Shown here piece by piece: positions 23,787 through 31,600 of a stretch of 64,000 nucleotides of DNA (positions are counted from its first letter, which is position 1; each line of letters starts with the position of its first letter). Origin of the DNA: Dendrobium chrysotoxum (Eukaryota > Streptophyta > Magnoliopsida > Asparagales > Orchidaceae); contig CM034312.1 of assembly GCA_019925795.1 (NCBI GenBank), positions 87,733,528-87,797,527 of the forward strand, in the 5' to 3' direction. The position numbers were made by a program, and so were the translations under genes. The notes below the pieces were generated by a model. That model was not told where the DNA came from. It worked only from the letters and a program-made list of their open reading frames with translations, and ran no database searches.

Positions 23787-26690
23787 AATTACCTTGAATT
23801 ATCATACTTCTATAGCATGCTAGCTATACTGTAAGTGTCTTATCGTGATAATCAGATAACAAATTAATGTTCATGGAATGTTTGTTGATCATCACAACTA
23901 GAATCTTGAACAATTTATGCATATTTTTCATAAAACAAGTGGAGCAGGATACTTGCATATACCATATGATAAAATCTACCAAGATGGTTGCATATGCTAC
24001 TCGTCATGATCTTTATATAGAATCTTAACATAAATAGTTGTACAAATACTAAATATTAGAATATAATAATGAGTACTTAATCATTCATAGCTTTACAAAA
24101 AAGGTGTTTATGAATGGTTTTTCTTAATGATAGCTTTTTAGATGGCCTTCATTAGTAAAGACAGAGACTTGATGGTTTTCCAGATGACCTTCATTAGGTT
24201 CCCATATATCTAATTGACATATATCTAATTGAAATAGCTGTAATGATAGTATCTTTGCATATAATAAATAGTCATGCTAGTAAAGTATATTGGATAGTTT
24301 GTGGATCAATTAATAACACCATGGACAATATAAATTTTAATGATCAGTATTATGGAGAGCCATACAAGTGTTACGGGTTAGAAATAAATAGAATCTTAAA
24401 ATGTTTATGGAATTGTTCATGATAAGCAAGTAATGTCTATGCCTAGTTTGCAGTAAACAACTCCATTTTTGTGCATGTGTTTAATGTTTTGAAAAAAGGT
24501 TGTAAGCCTACTACTCGTTCACAAATTTAGATTGTTGCATCCTGTTATATCCCAATTAGTCCAGAAAAGAGCCTACTCCATGCCCTGAAGACTCATAACT
24601 CCATCATCTTACACAGGTCTGAAAATCACTTCTATGAAGAACCAAAATAGTCCCCAACTATATTAAAATACTATTTTAGTCTCTCAAGTCTTAAAAAATA
24701 ATCAAAATAGTTCCATAATGAGACAATGTTGGTTCCTCTTTAAAGAGTTGAGGGACCAAAATGAATCTTTAATATAGTTGGGGACTATTTTGATCCTTCA
24801 TAAAGAATCAAGAGATCATTTTGGTTCTTTTCTCATTTCAGATTATATAAGTTTTGGAAAGAATATGTAGGCAATATCAATTTAATTCAAATTAAATCAT
24901 GCAACCATGATTTAGTATGTGCATAAGTATAAAAGAAAGGACCCATATTAGATTATACAAGTGTTTAGTAACACGAGTAACATAATATAGAGTACGTAGG
25001 AACCATCAAATACATAATCAGAAGTGTAGAAATATTTATCAGTCAAAAGCCCTATAATTTTCTCTTGTTAAATTTGCATGGTAAGTATCAAACAACTACA
25101 TACAATAAATCATGCTTGGGATCAACAATCTCCATATAACTCCCATAGATCTTCCCAAGCATGATTTGGATGGTATAGAAAGCTTAGCATATGGTGGAAA
25201 CCTTACCAAAGTTATGCATACATACAAAGACATGCATAGAATTGCACAAGTATTTATCTGCTGTAAATCAGGTTGTAAATCCTAGTGAGAATGTCGTGAA
25301 ATTATGTAATAAAAATCACATGAAGAAATACTACAAACAAGCATATGAGATTCAAAATTTTTTAAAATTTAAGGTAGGAGAACAATGTTATTCCCAAGCA
25401 TTGATAAATTTTAATAATTGGCCCGGCATGTGAATTGACCTCTCCCTATGATGCACATACACGGACACTGTGACACGGATACGATATGACACGGACATGG
25501 GACACATCAATTATCAAGATAACACATGTCCAATTGCTATTTGTCAAACCATTATATATTACTATGCCTATTTATACACCCTGTACTCTTCAGTTTATGA
25601 TATGAGAATTTATTGTTTGTAGGCATTCTTCCTCCTCTGCTTTTCTTTTCTGTTATTGTATCGGTGTTTATCGTGGAGCTTTCAGAAACCACTTGTTTTG
25701 ACTCGTTTTTTATCATTTGCAGAGGCGAGGAGCTCAGCAGGTTGTGCTTGAAGGGGTCCAGCGGCAAGTGTGGGAGAACACATGGAATGAGTTTACATTG
25801 GATCTGCATCTCATGTCATCTGGTGCTGCGCAAGCTATGGTTCATTTATGGCTTCTTAGCATGAGCGCTATTATATCTAAGGGACAAAAGCTGCCAGAAG
25901 TTGTTAGGTACGTGGAAGACAGCTTTAATTTATAAATTTTTCATATGCCTGTAATTCGCATGTTTTTTTAATCTCACTCTGCGAACCATTATTGCCTCCT
26001 TGAATGGTGCTCGTGTGGACAAAAAATTCAAATAGTAAGAGAGGGGCTTTAATGAAATAACTAAATTATGAGAAGCCAAATTCATATGATTACATTGTTA
26101 AAGAGGGAGTTATTTGTGTGTTTTTTTTTAATTGTTAATCCAAGCTAAATGAATGGGAGCTAATTTAGCACAAGTATCGTTGCCTGAATAGAAAACTTTT
26201 CAATTCCTATGTGATACATGCTTTCAAATTGATTTTTCATGTTGAGTATTTTCTTAAGAAAAGATTTTTTTTTTTTAAAATCAGCCTCTTCTGGCGCAGG
26301 ACAATGAACATTATAAAATTTACATGGAATTCACGAGTTTCTTTGTGTCTCTGTTCAGCAAAAACGCACGCTATTGATTGACTTTTTTTTTTTCCGTAGT
26401 TAATCTCAAACACTTGTGTTTCTTCCAGCATTCTTACTGGTTGGGGAAAGCACAGCAAAGTGACAGGTGCTAGCCCTCTTCGTCGTGTCATCCAAACTCT
26501 TCTCAACTCCATTGGTGCTCCCTTTCATCTGGAACGATTCAACATTGGCCGATTTGTGTCGCCTGGCGCAATTGCATCTGCTTGGCTGAGGGAATCTGGC
26601 ACAATCACCGTTCTCCTCCTCCATGATGAGAGATCACAACCATCAAGTCCCCTAACCTTGTTGCCAAGTCTGCAAGCATTGCAACTATGA
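6972..26690 (+). CDS. GUN1: GUN1-like plastid PPR-SMR protein (4 exons, 844 aa)
   Basis: Spliced CDS: 6972..8845, 16997..17210, 25723..25907 and 26429..26690, 2535 nt, in frame across all junctions (phase 2, 0 and 2) with GT-AG introns. The start has a Ser/Pro/Lys-rich N-terminus of about 60 residues, as expected for a chloroplast transit peptide. About nine consecutive 35-residue PPR motifs begin near residue 216 (each with a (V/I)-x-(T/S)-Y-x-x-L/I-I-like helix start), and one more follows a poorly conserved linker near 570..605. The C-terminus is an SMR domain with TLDLHLMSSGAA in exon 3 and ILTGWGKHS in exon 4. Family knowledge: GUN1 acts in plastid-to-nucleus retrograde signalling and plastid protein homeostasis. 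Length is close to Arabidopsis GUN1 (about 918 aa). Introns 1 and 2 exceed 8 kb because of retrotransposons, but no splice site or exon is damaged. Confidence 0.93.
8846..10114. other. GUN1 intron 1, left part: no gene recognised
   Basis: AT-rich intron sequence. The stretch around 9480..9560 (GTGCACATGTCGTG... then CGACGAGGGTTTGGAA) has the look of an old LTR-element fragment, but no termini or coding domain can be seen. The short reading frames here are unsupported. Confidence 0.4.
10115..11776 (+). mobile_element. LTR unit in GUN1 intron 1 (probable solo LTR) with GTTCC duplication
   Basis: The unit runs 10120..11771, from TGATGGGGACATC to TTTCACATCA, flanked by the 5-bp duplication GTTCC at 10115..10119 and 11772..11776. 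Its start matches the LTR start of the TRIM-like element at 49198..52372 (TGATGAGGACATCCGAC), and both share a GATCGATGGCCATGAT word, a TATA box (here TATATATATGACC near 10331), a C-rich block with CCGGCC, and an AT-rich block with ATCTGAAAT. It lies in the same orientation as GUN1. The last 0.9 kb, after GGCCGGCC near 10873, is longer than in the relative and carries the 99-codon ORF at 11201. It could be a solo LTR or an element whose inner part was replaced. Confidence 0.7.
11201..11500 (+). CDS. Unrecognised 99-aa ORF inside the LTR unit
   Basis: ATG at 11201, stop at 11498..11500. The predicted protein is acidic (starts MADPEVDHGF), has a PPPPP run at about residues 68..72 and a hydrophobic C-terminal segment at about 78..98 (AIGVATILVASFGVL), like a tail anchor. 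I do not recognise it. It lies downstream of the LTR TATA box on the same strand, so it would be in the transcribed part of the LTR, and the corresponding 3' end of the related LTR at 50123..52372 is shorter and shows no such frame. It may be captured host sequence or a chance frame in C-rich DNA. Confidence 0.3.
   Translation: MADPEVDHGFIYNNQGEIDILRSPFFDLDFGFDNTIEEYVDRIIDTLVIVLDEQQPSGSWQLIGQFTPPPPPTTFSWIKAIGVATILVASFGVLKASLC
11777..12116. other. GUN1 intron 1 between the two insertions: nothing recognised
   Basis: AT-rich intron DNA of about 340 bp with no gene or repeat that I can name. Confidence 0.5.
12122..12282 (+). repeat. Copia 1 5' LTR (161 bp)
   Basis: Begins TGTCAACC and ends GTTCTACA. 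It differs from the 3' LTR at three places (G/A in CTTATGTACTC, C/T in GTCTCTCTG, C/T in CTTCTGCG). A TATATATA run lies near its middle. Confidence 0.95.
12283..12294 (+). other. Copia 1 primer-binding site
   Basis: TGGTATCAGAGC directly follows the 5' LTR. It is complementary to the 3' end of plant initiator tRNA-Met, the usual primer of plant Copia elements. Confidence 0.92.
12356..16484 (+). pseudogene. Copia 1 gag-pol polyprotein (broken)
   Basis: The first frame runs from ATG 12356 to 13909 and holds gag, a zinc knuckle (CQICNKQGHSALKC), protease (WYLDSGASTHLT) and the start of the GAG-pre-integrase region (LWHSRLGHPG). A frameshift near 13880..13900 moves the integrase (HSDVWGP...DGGGEY) to another frame, which meets a TAA at 14511; a further shift lies before 14805. 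The RT and RNase H part is open to 16484 with FQ/HQLDVSNAFLHG-type, YVDDIILTG and CDNTSAIALAHN motifs. The stop codon falls just inside the 3' LTR. The element probably cannot make its own protein. Confidence 0.9.
16461..16470 (+). other. Copia 1 polypurine tract
   Basis: TGCAAGGGGG directly before the 3' LTR; the expected plus-strand priming site. Confidence 0.8.
16471..16631 (+). repeat. Copia 1 3' LTR (161 bp)
   Basis: Same length and ends as the 5' LTR, with three substitutions. Followed directly by the ATTAT duplication. Confidence 0.95.
16997..17210 (+). CDS. GUN1: GUN1-like exon 2
   Basis: Acceptor GGACAG before 16997 and donor GTAAGT at 17211. It completes the Ser codon begun in exon 1 and continues RCDSFEDASLLLDQLRLFD, ending YNALTDMLWHYGQ. 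This region links the last PPR to the SMR domain and is typical of GUN1. Confidence 0.93.
17211..18488. other. GUN1 intron 2, left part: no gene recognised
   Basis: AT-rich intron DNA. Its reading frames are short and lack recognisable domains. Confidence 0.5.
18489..18671. mobile_element. Tourist-like MITE (PIF/Harbinger type)
   Basis: A 177-bp element, 18492..18668, with terminal inverted repeats GGCTTTGTTTGGGACGGC and GCCATTCCAAACGAAACC, flanked by TTA on both sides (18489..18491 and 18669..18671). TTA duplication and a GG(C)..TTGTTTGG terminus are hallmarks of Tourist MITEs. The interior has repeated GTGCAAAAAT words. No coding capacity. Confidence 0.82.
18832..19030 (-). repeat. Copia 2 3' LTR (199 bp)
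   Basis: On the + strand it begins TGATAGAAAG and ends GTACTAACA. It differs from the other LTR at three sites (G/A, A/G, T/C). Confidence 0.95.
19031..19042 (-). other. Copia 2 polypurine tract
   Basis: On the - strand TTTGAGGGGGGC lies directly before the 3' LTR and just after the polyprotein stop codon. Confidence 0.85.
19043..23125 (-). CDS. Copia 2 gag-pol polyprotein (1360 aa, intact)
   Basis: Single frame from ATG (23125..23123) to the stop at 19043. Order: gag of about 260 residues; zinc knuckle CQICGKNGHTTLNC; aspartic protease WVLDSGATSHLTSD; GAG-pre-integrase LWHARLGHPN; integrase core with HSDVWGPAPC, SDGGGEF and PEQNGMAERKHR; reverse transcriptase with WTFKIKKHPDG, FQLDVSNAFLHG and YVDDILVTG; RNase H with DADWAADTTDRKS and CDNTSAIALANN. 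All expected catalytic positions that I can check are present. The ATG lies about 48 bp inside the primer site, and gag is fused in frame to pol, as usual for Copia. Transcribed from its own LTR it would give RNA antisense to the GUN1 intron. Confidence 0.95.
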   Translation of the reverse strand: MADQDSITSPQENSTISASLEEYIVPNPLKFLISNLKNLVPTLLTNDNYTIWRFQLHQHFTANGFSGHLTGTTVHPSDPSTTEYRLWNLIDRNLTSALLSNISPSVLPYVLSLATAHEIWTTLETRLQPTNRSRVIQLKNELHQIQMKDRTMQQYLAQIKNLVDSIAAAGSKIDTEDIILHILNGLPPIYNSFKTAIRTSLHPISLDILYSLLCSEEIHLQQDQSKELHPHSDTTVLLSTRNKQPRGHFNKHQGRNSNFRSYSNPNTSSPRPQSGAPRQTCQICGKNGHTTLNCWHRCNLQYTPTSTNSKAFLTQSQPSPSTTEWVLDSGATSHLTSDVSNLQHIAPYNGLDSVSIANGSTIPIQNSGQGILPLPESARKLQLRNILHVPSISHNLLSISKLTTDNNISISFDSNGFVIKDTQDNQTLLHGRQRDGLYQIHTRPSHKISALQATHAPGSLWHARLGHPNFRLLSSLASFIPELRNASHSSDICTSCNVSKSHRLPFSLSSSHCTKPFQLVHSDVWGPAPCPSLNGYRYYVIFIDDFTRYSWLYLMTNKNETFSKFQNLCNLIQNQFNNHIQTLRSDGGGEFTSTQFRTYLLNKGITHQISCPYTPEQNGMAERKHRHLLEITRTLLHAASLPHSFWAESLSTAHYLINRLPTKATPSHSPHYNLHGRSPSYNHLRTFGCLCFPWLQPYTSNKLSQRSQECVFLGYSTLHKGYRCLNTHTNRIYISRHVTFYENIFPFHNRPHESNSTTSNSSYSPLLLVPISAQSIPNNKSSLTDSSRTETHSLSSAQTASSPLPLPNQPLTPNSPNIAKAPLHPMQTRLKSGISKPRQILDLSVTCSSNTPPTSFVQANKSQYWRSAMSVEYLPLQKQATWSLVPPPIDKPVIGCKWTFKIKKHPDGHIAQYKARLVAQGFSQEFGVNYTDTFSPVAKMPTIRVLITLALHKNWSVFQLDVSNAFLHGDLHEEVYMRQPPGFIDLQNPGHVCKLHKSIYGLKQSPRQWFNKITTFLQKFGFNFSKADPSLLIYTQNNICLLVLIYVDDILVTGNNEAAITTLLQKLNSNFSLRQLGDISLFLGIQVSRTSNGYFLHQQHYAQQLLQTAGFTSCKPSLTPMSLKRSQSNLQTVTFSDPQLYRKLAGSLQYLSITRPDIAFTTNYICQHMHKPTVDDFQVLKRLLRYIQGTTHLGLPIRLGDLQLRTYADADWAADTTDRKSVSGFYTFLGSTLISWSAKKQITVAKSSTEAEYRSLSTATSEVLWLRRLLSELQIPQVKPTTIFCDNTSAIALANNPVFHARTKHIEIDYHFISGHIQAGAITIAHISSLDQIADILTKPLSKARFTSLRSKLTICSQDD
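23161..23172 (-). other. Copia 2 primer-binding site
   Basis: On the - strand TGGTATCAGAGC abuts the 5' LTR; complementary to initiator tRNA-Met. Confidence 0.92.
23173..23371 (-). repeat. Copia 2 5' LTR (199 bp)
   Basis: Same ends as 18832..19030, with three substitutions. A TATATATAG run on the - strand lies mid-LTR and may be its TATA box. Confidence 0.95.
23715..23786. repeat. (TA)n then (TG)8 compound microsatellite
   Basis: An uninterrupted TA run to about 23770 followed by eight TG units. The tyrosine/isoleucine frames across it are artefacts. Confidence 0.95.
24633..24802. mobile_element. Inverted-repeat element (MITE-like, 170 bp)
   Basis: Arms of about 35 bp match in reverse complement: left TATGAAGAACCAAAATAGTC... 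to TATATTAAA (24667), right from TTTAATATAG (24768) to CCTTCATA. The shared core is CAAAATAGTCCCCAACTATATTAAA-like (described by its ends). A TA at each edge could be a 2-bp target duplication, but that is weak. Superfamily unresolved. Confidence 0.65.
24803..25722. other. GUN1 intron 2, right part: no gene recognised
   Basis: AT-rich. A short degenerate run of (G)ACACGGA words lies at 25455..25505. The intron ends with a good acceptor, TTATCATTTGCAG. Confidence 0.45.
25723..25907 (+). CDS. GUN1: GUN1-like exon 3 (first part of SMR domain)
   Basis: Begins in phase 0 after a TTTGCAG acceptor: RRGAQQVVLEGVQRQVWEN, then TLDLHLMSSGAAQAMVHLWL, the LDxH signature of SMR domains. It ends PEVV plus AG before a GTACGT donor at 25908. 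Confidence 0.93.
26429..26690 (+). CDS. GUN1: GUN1-like exon 4 (end of SMR domain, stop)
   Basis: After TTCTTCCAG, the exon completes a Ser codon and continues ILTGWGKHSKVTG (the TGxG..S motif of SMR), APFHLERFNIGRF and WLRESGTITVLLLHD, with the stop TGA at 26688. An AATAAT word near 26775 could serve in 3' processing. Confidence 0.93.
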
Positions 26691-28099
26691 AATGATTACC
26701 TTAAGGATTTATAGGTTTTAATATTATATTTTATCACTTTGTACTAGCTAATTGCAAGTTGTAATTCCAGGCAATAATATAGACTTTTGAAAGAAAAGAT
26801 TATTATGGATTTTTTTGAATTGCCTGATTAACTTTATCCATTTTTATTTTCCTCCAAATGCTTGGTCTTCGTGTTGCCTTTGAAGATGAAGCATGAATCA
26901 AGCTTTTTCTGTTAGGGAAGATCATTCACTGTGCCTAAATGCTAAATTGTGAATCTCTACGTCACCAGGAATTTTCAAAACCAATTTTGATTGTTAGGCC
27001 CTGCACAGTTCCAATGGGCAGCCGAATGAAAGAAGAAGCCGCTTGGCTTGGTATGGATGGTTTAAATGCGGTCGCAATCAGGGAGCTGTCGAGTGAGATA
27101 AACTCTTTCTAGCAATATTTTAGCCTTAGCGTCCTTAAAAGCTGCCGATGTTGCTGCTACAATGCTCTTGATTCGTTCTTTTGGTCGATGCTTAGTCAGT
27201 CAGGCGCCATAGGTGCTTGGAGCTATTAGTGAACTCCTTAACGTTAACGTACACTTTTTCGTTTTTTTTGGTTGTCTCCAGAAACAGTTATGTGGCATCT
27301 AACAAGATTTTAGCAATCTTATATTTGAAGTGTGTCCTTCAGCAGCCCCTGAATGCATGTCATATTTGTGATTACCATTTCTCTAATAAACCGAGTGATG
27401 AAGACCTGAAGGGATTCAATCTCTTTACCCAAGTAAGACAGACAAACAAAGGAGTCTTGATGGCTTTTGTGAGTTGGAGAACTGAGCAGCAAGTTGTTGA
27501 GCATATACCAACATAATCTTATAATTTGATTTGATTATAACAAATTTTATGTCGTGTCGTATGATTCTTTCCTTGTATGTTTGAATTTGAGATTAGAATT
27601 ATTTACCTCAGTAAGAGCTTAGCTAATGAATGTACATTTTTTAAATGCCATATAAATAAAATGTTCATGCTGTAAATTAAAAAATTTTGATACTTATGAA
27701 TTTATATTTCAAGTTATTTAAAAGCTCTGCATTGGATTGAATGATGATTTTTGTATTTATACATGCTTTTGCATTGAATGATAATTTTTTACTAGTAAAG
27801 TAGAGATGAGTATTGGTGAGGATTATAGCTAATCTGGCAGAACGCAGCCATGCTATTTATTGTTCAGATTAGAGATCCCAACTATTTCGCACTGACAAAA
27901 ACTTGAAAAATAATAATATAATAATAACAATAATAAGAGCCTCACAAAGTGGCAGAAATCTATCACAGCACTGCTCCCCAACCCACCAAAACTTAAAATA
28001 AGTTAAAAAAAAATAAAAAACTTCAAGTTCGCTCGATCGATTTCCTTGGCGGCGACGACTTCCCGACGTCTACAAAAGCGTCCTACAAACCGGCTTCCA
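26691..28099. other. Intergenic: GUN1 3' end and leader of gene 2
   Basis: It holds the GUN1 3' UTR and the promoter and leader of the next gene. A frame at 27217..27516 has no recognisable domain. An AAT-rich run lies near 27908..27935 and may be promoter-proximal. No RNA gene is seen. Confidence 0.5.
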
Positions 28100-28653
28100 A
28101 TGGCTCCCCTCACTATCTCCTCGGCCTACACCCCTCCTCTTCCCTCCCATGCCTTAGCGTCGCAACTACCCTCGCCCATGTCTCCCGTCCTCTCCCTCCA
28201 TCGCCGCATCGTCTCCCTCGCTGTCGCCGCCGCCTCCGCCTCCGTCCGGCAAGACTCCTCCACCTGGACCCCTGCCCCTCTCTCCCTCGTCCGTGCCGCT
28301 TCTTCGGATTCCTCCCTATTTCACATCTCCGTCGACGTCTCCGACTACCCCGATCTGGTCTCCGCCCATACCACAGCTGGTCAGTACCTCCAACTCCGCC
28401 TTCCTTCGGCCGCCCACGCCAAGCCCACCTTCCTCGCCATAGCCTCCCCGCCATCCCTAGCTGCCGCCCGCGGCGAGTTCGAGTTCCTCGTCAAGAGGGT
28501 CGAGGGATCCACTGCCGACCTTCTCTGTTGCCTCAAGACCGGGGATGTCGTCGAGATGAGCGGCGTCATGGGGCGAGGCTTCGAGATCGACCGGATTTCC
28601 TCGACAGAAGACGCACAGACAATCATTATCTTCGCTACTGGATCGGGGATTAG
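28100..28653 (+). CDS. pKIWI502-like exon 1
   Basis: Very GC-rich, unlike the later exons. Encodes the transit peptide and flavin domain through FATGSGI; donor GTGAGC at 28654. Confidence 0.9.
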
Positions 28654-31600
28654 GTGAGCGTTGGCTTTGCAGCCGTATGCTAGGTTTCATGCCAATATGA
28701 TAGATGAAGAGGTTCAGTAAATATGAGAAATTATGTTGAGGGCTTATCTTTGAACCACTTTAGGCCGTTTTGATGCCAATTTTTTGGACAGAAAAAGGAC
28801 TTTCACCTTGAACTTTTTTATGATGATTATGTCTTGAGGTATATGGAATCACTAATCCTATAACCAATTTGTTAAATTGCCTTGCCTTCTTGATGGAAGC
28901 TTTTGCAGATTAAAGAAGTTGTGATTCATTACTTGACTGAAAAGGTTATATTTTAAACTGTAGTTCAGTGAAATTGAAATTATCATTCTGAAAGCATATG
29001 TTTGGGGCTTAAAAGCCATAGGCAATCTATTCGTTCATAATTGGTCATACTCAGCTTGTTAGTGGTGCCATAAAAAAATGTTCTTGTGCTAGAAAGAGAT
29101 CATACATAGTTGCTCAGAAATTGCATACGCAAAAACCTCTCACCATCCCTTCCCGCCCCACCAAAGGTTGACTTACCCAAACACAAACACATATCTCCAT
29201 CATGTAAGTTTTATTGAACTGGTCTTAGACAATTGGACCTTTCTTGTTGGAATGATTGGACTAAATCTAGCAGTAGATATTGCTTTGGATGCTACAGTGA
29301 AGATAAACTTTTGATTCTTACCTTCACCTAGGATTTTGGAATAAGTGGAATGGCTTGCCTTTCAATTGGATGAATTGTGGAAGGAGGGTGGCAACAAGTG
29401 TAAGTGTAACAAGGGGGAGTGGGCCTCGATTCGGAAGTTGAAGGGTGTTTGGCCAGAAGGTAGTATAGATGAAGGAGTAATTTATGGGTAGAAGTGGATG
29501 TGGCCATGGGGTTAGAATGTGATCAAGGGGTTAGGAATGAATAAGAAGGTGATGTAATGGTGTGAGGGAGAAAGAGATCTAGGGTTTATGAAGGATGCAA
29601 AATTGAGAGGCTTCAACTCTTGTGGATTTCCTTAGTATGGGAGGGAGAGGGAGTAGATGAAGTCTCTATTGATGGAATACAAGTGGAGGAGTGGAAGAAA
29701 TGTTGTACTTAGATGTGGAAACAAGAAGAAACACACAAGATGTTAGACTCTTTATCAAAGGAGAGTAAGAGAGTTAGCCACCAAGTCTTTCAAGAGAATA
29801 TCTTTCCAAAATTATCACACAAGCTAAAAGTTTGTTCGAGATTAATTTCTGAAGTATTTATTTATAGTCAAAACAAGTAAATTAAAATTCAAATCCGAAG
29901 GGGGGAAGTTGGTTGGCCTACAGTTTAGAGAAGTTTAAGGGAGGGAGATGCCATCTTTAGCCACCATGGAGGGAGGAGTGGTCATCCTTGCTCTTGGAGG
30001 GAACTTTGCTTCAACCACTCATACTATTTCCCAACTAACTAATAATGCCATTTTAAATTTTAAATTTCAAATTTCTAAACTAACATCATTGTTTTAAATT
30101 ATAGTTTTAATGATAAAATTACAATTTTTCAACACTAAATTGGGATATTGTAATTGGCTTATGCTTCATTTCATGTGCTGCATCAATTCTCCTAAAAACC
30201 TCAAAGAACTCTTTTCTAAAGAGTTGAAGTATAAGTAATTATTTAGAATATCTGCTTCTCTCTTCTCGAAGTCAGCTCTTGTCATCCATGTGCTCTTAGT
30301 AGGTGGTTAATTGTTTCACCTTATTAGAAAATTGTCCATAGCATTTTGATCTTGGAGCACTTTATCAGTGATGATATTTTCCTCAAAGAATGTGGCACTT
30401 GCAAGTGATGATCATGATTTCCTGCAAAAAGGTTAGTCACTTCTTTATAAGGTATAATATCCTTTACATTAGAAAATGAGTTAAAAAAAACATTTAATGT
30501 GGCAAATTAAGAAAGTAAGGATTAGGTCCAAATTTCCTAATGAATAAGCACATATATGTTACTTTTTTGCATAAGATATCTCAAATATCCACCACCAACA
30601 GCAAAACACAATTTTATCTCTAATAACAATTCAAGAATAAGGCTATTATGATTGTTTGGGAAATATGCATATAATATTTTGAATGTGAATCTTGAAGGAG
30701 GTGGAATCATAGAGGATTCCAAGATATTAGTAGTTCTTGGTATAAAGTCAAATAAAATATATTAAAGCTTATGCTAAAGCCAAAAATTTTTTGTTTCTAA
30801 CTTTTAAGTATTCTTCCCAATTTAGAGTGTAACTTTATCTAGTCCTATTTTTCTAGTTATTAATTTCTAGATAGGAAATATTTAAGCTTTAGATGGATCA
30901 TTATTATATCAACTAATTTGAATTCCATATATCTTTTATTTGCATCTTCAGTAGACTTATAATTGTCATTATCGATAGTAAATTTTTTAGTGTTATTCTC
31001 ACGTGAATCACACTGATGACTAATGCATGGTGCAATATGATACTCAGAGGCACAAATCAATTCACTTGGTAGAAAAAAAGGTTAATGGGTATTGATTTCC
31101 ATTACTCATTGATCATTTTAGTAGATTATTACTATTATTTACTTCTAGTAGTTATGATTCTAAAATCCACATACTTTTACATGTGCAGACACAAATGTAT
31201 TTATATATAATCATACGAACATGCTCATGAATTAATGTTTGTTTATGAGATATTCTTTTGACAAATGTACTATGGATATGAATTTTAGGTATTCCTTGAA
31301 AACTATTGTAAATGATAGATGTGTGTTGCAGAGACGAGGATGTTCAGATGGATGAGTGGCTTTACACTTAGAGACAAAATACAGAACGAGATATACGTGA
31401 ATAGGTTGAAGTAGCTCTAGTGGCAGATAAAATTAGAGAGAGTCTCCTTAGATGGTTTAGTCACAGAGTCGGCACCTGATGACCCTGTTAGGAGAGTAGA
31501 TGTATTAGATCTGGCCTATGTTAAGAAAGATAGAGGTAGACCTCAAAAGACCTATTTAGGGAGTATTAAAAATGACAAAATGTCGGCCATCCTAGTGTTA

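Noticed and set aside
23522..23805. Frames with long Tyr/Ile runs (also at 52321..52512)
   Set aside because: Translations of TA microsatellites.
6972..26690. GUN1 copy as a pseudogene destroyed by insertions
   Set aside because: All insertions lie in introns, every junction has GT-AG sites with matching phase, and the joined frame has no stop before the SMR end.
27217..27516. 99-codon frame between GUN1 and the pKIWI502-like gene
   Set aside because: No domain, AT-rich, no splice or promoter context, and no resemblance to a known family; probably chance.
28046..28099. Longer start of the pKIWI502-like protein at 28046
   Set aside because: That codon is TTG. The first in-frame ATG, at 28100, gives a normal transit peptide and family length.
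30990..31040. CTGATGA-containing stretch as a hammerhead ribozyme (retrozyme)
   Set aside because: No GAAAC core partner or closing stems nearby; the same check failed for the hairpins of copies A, B and C.
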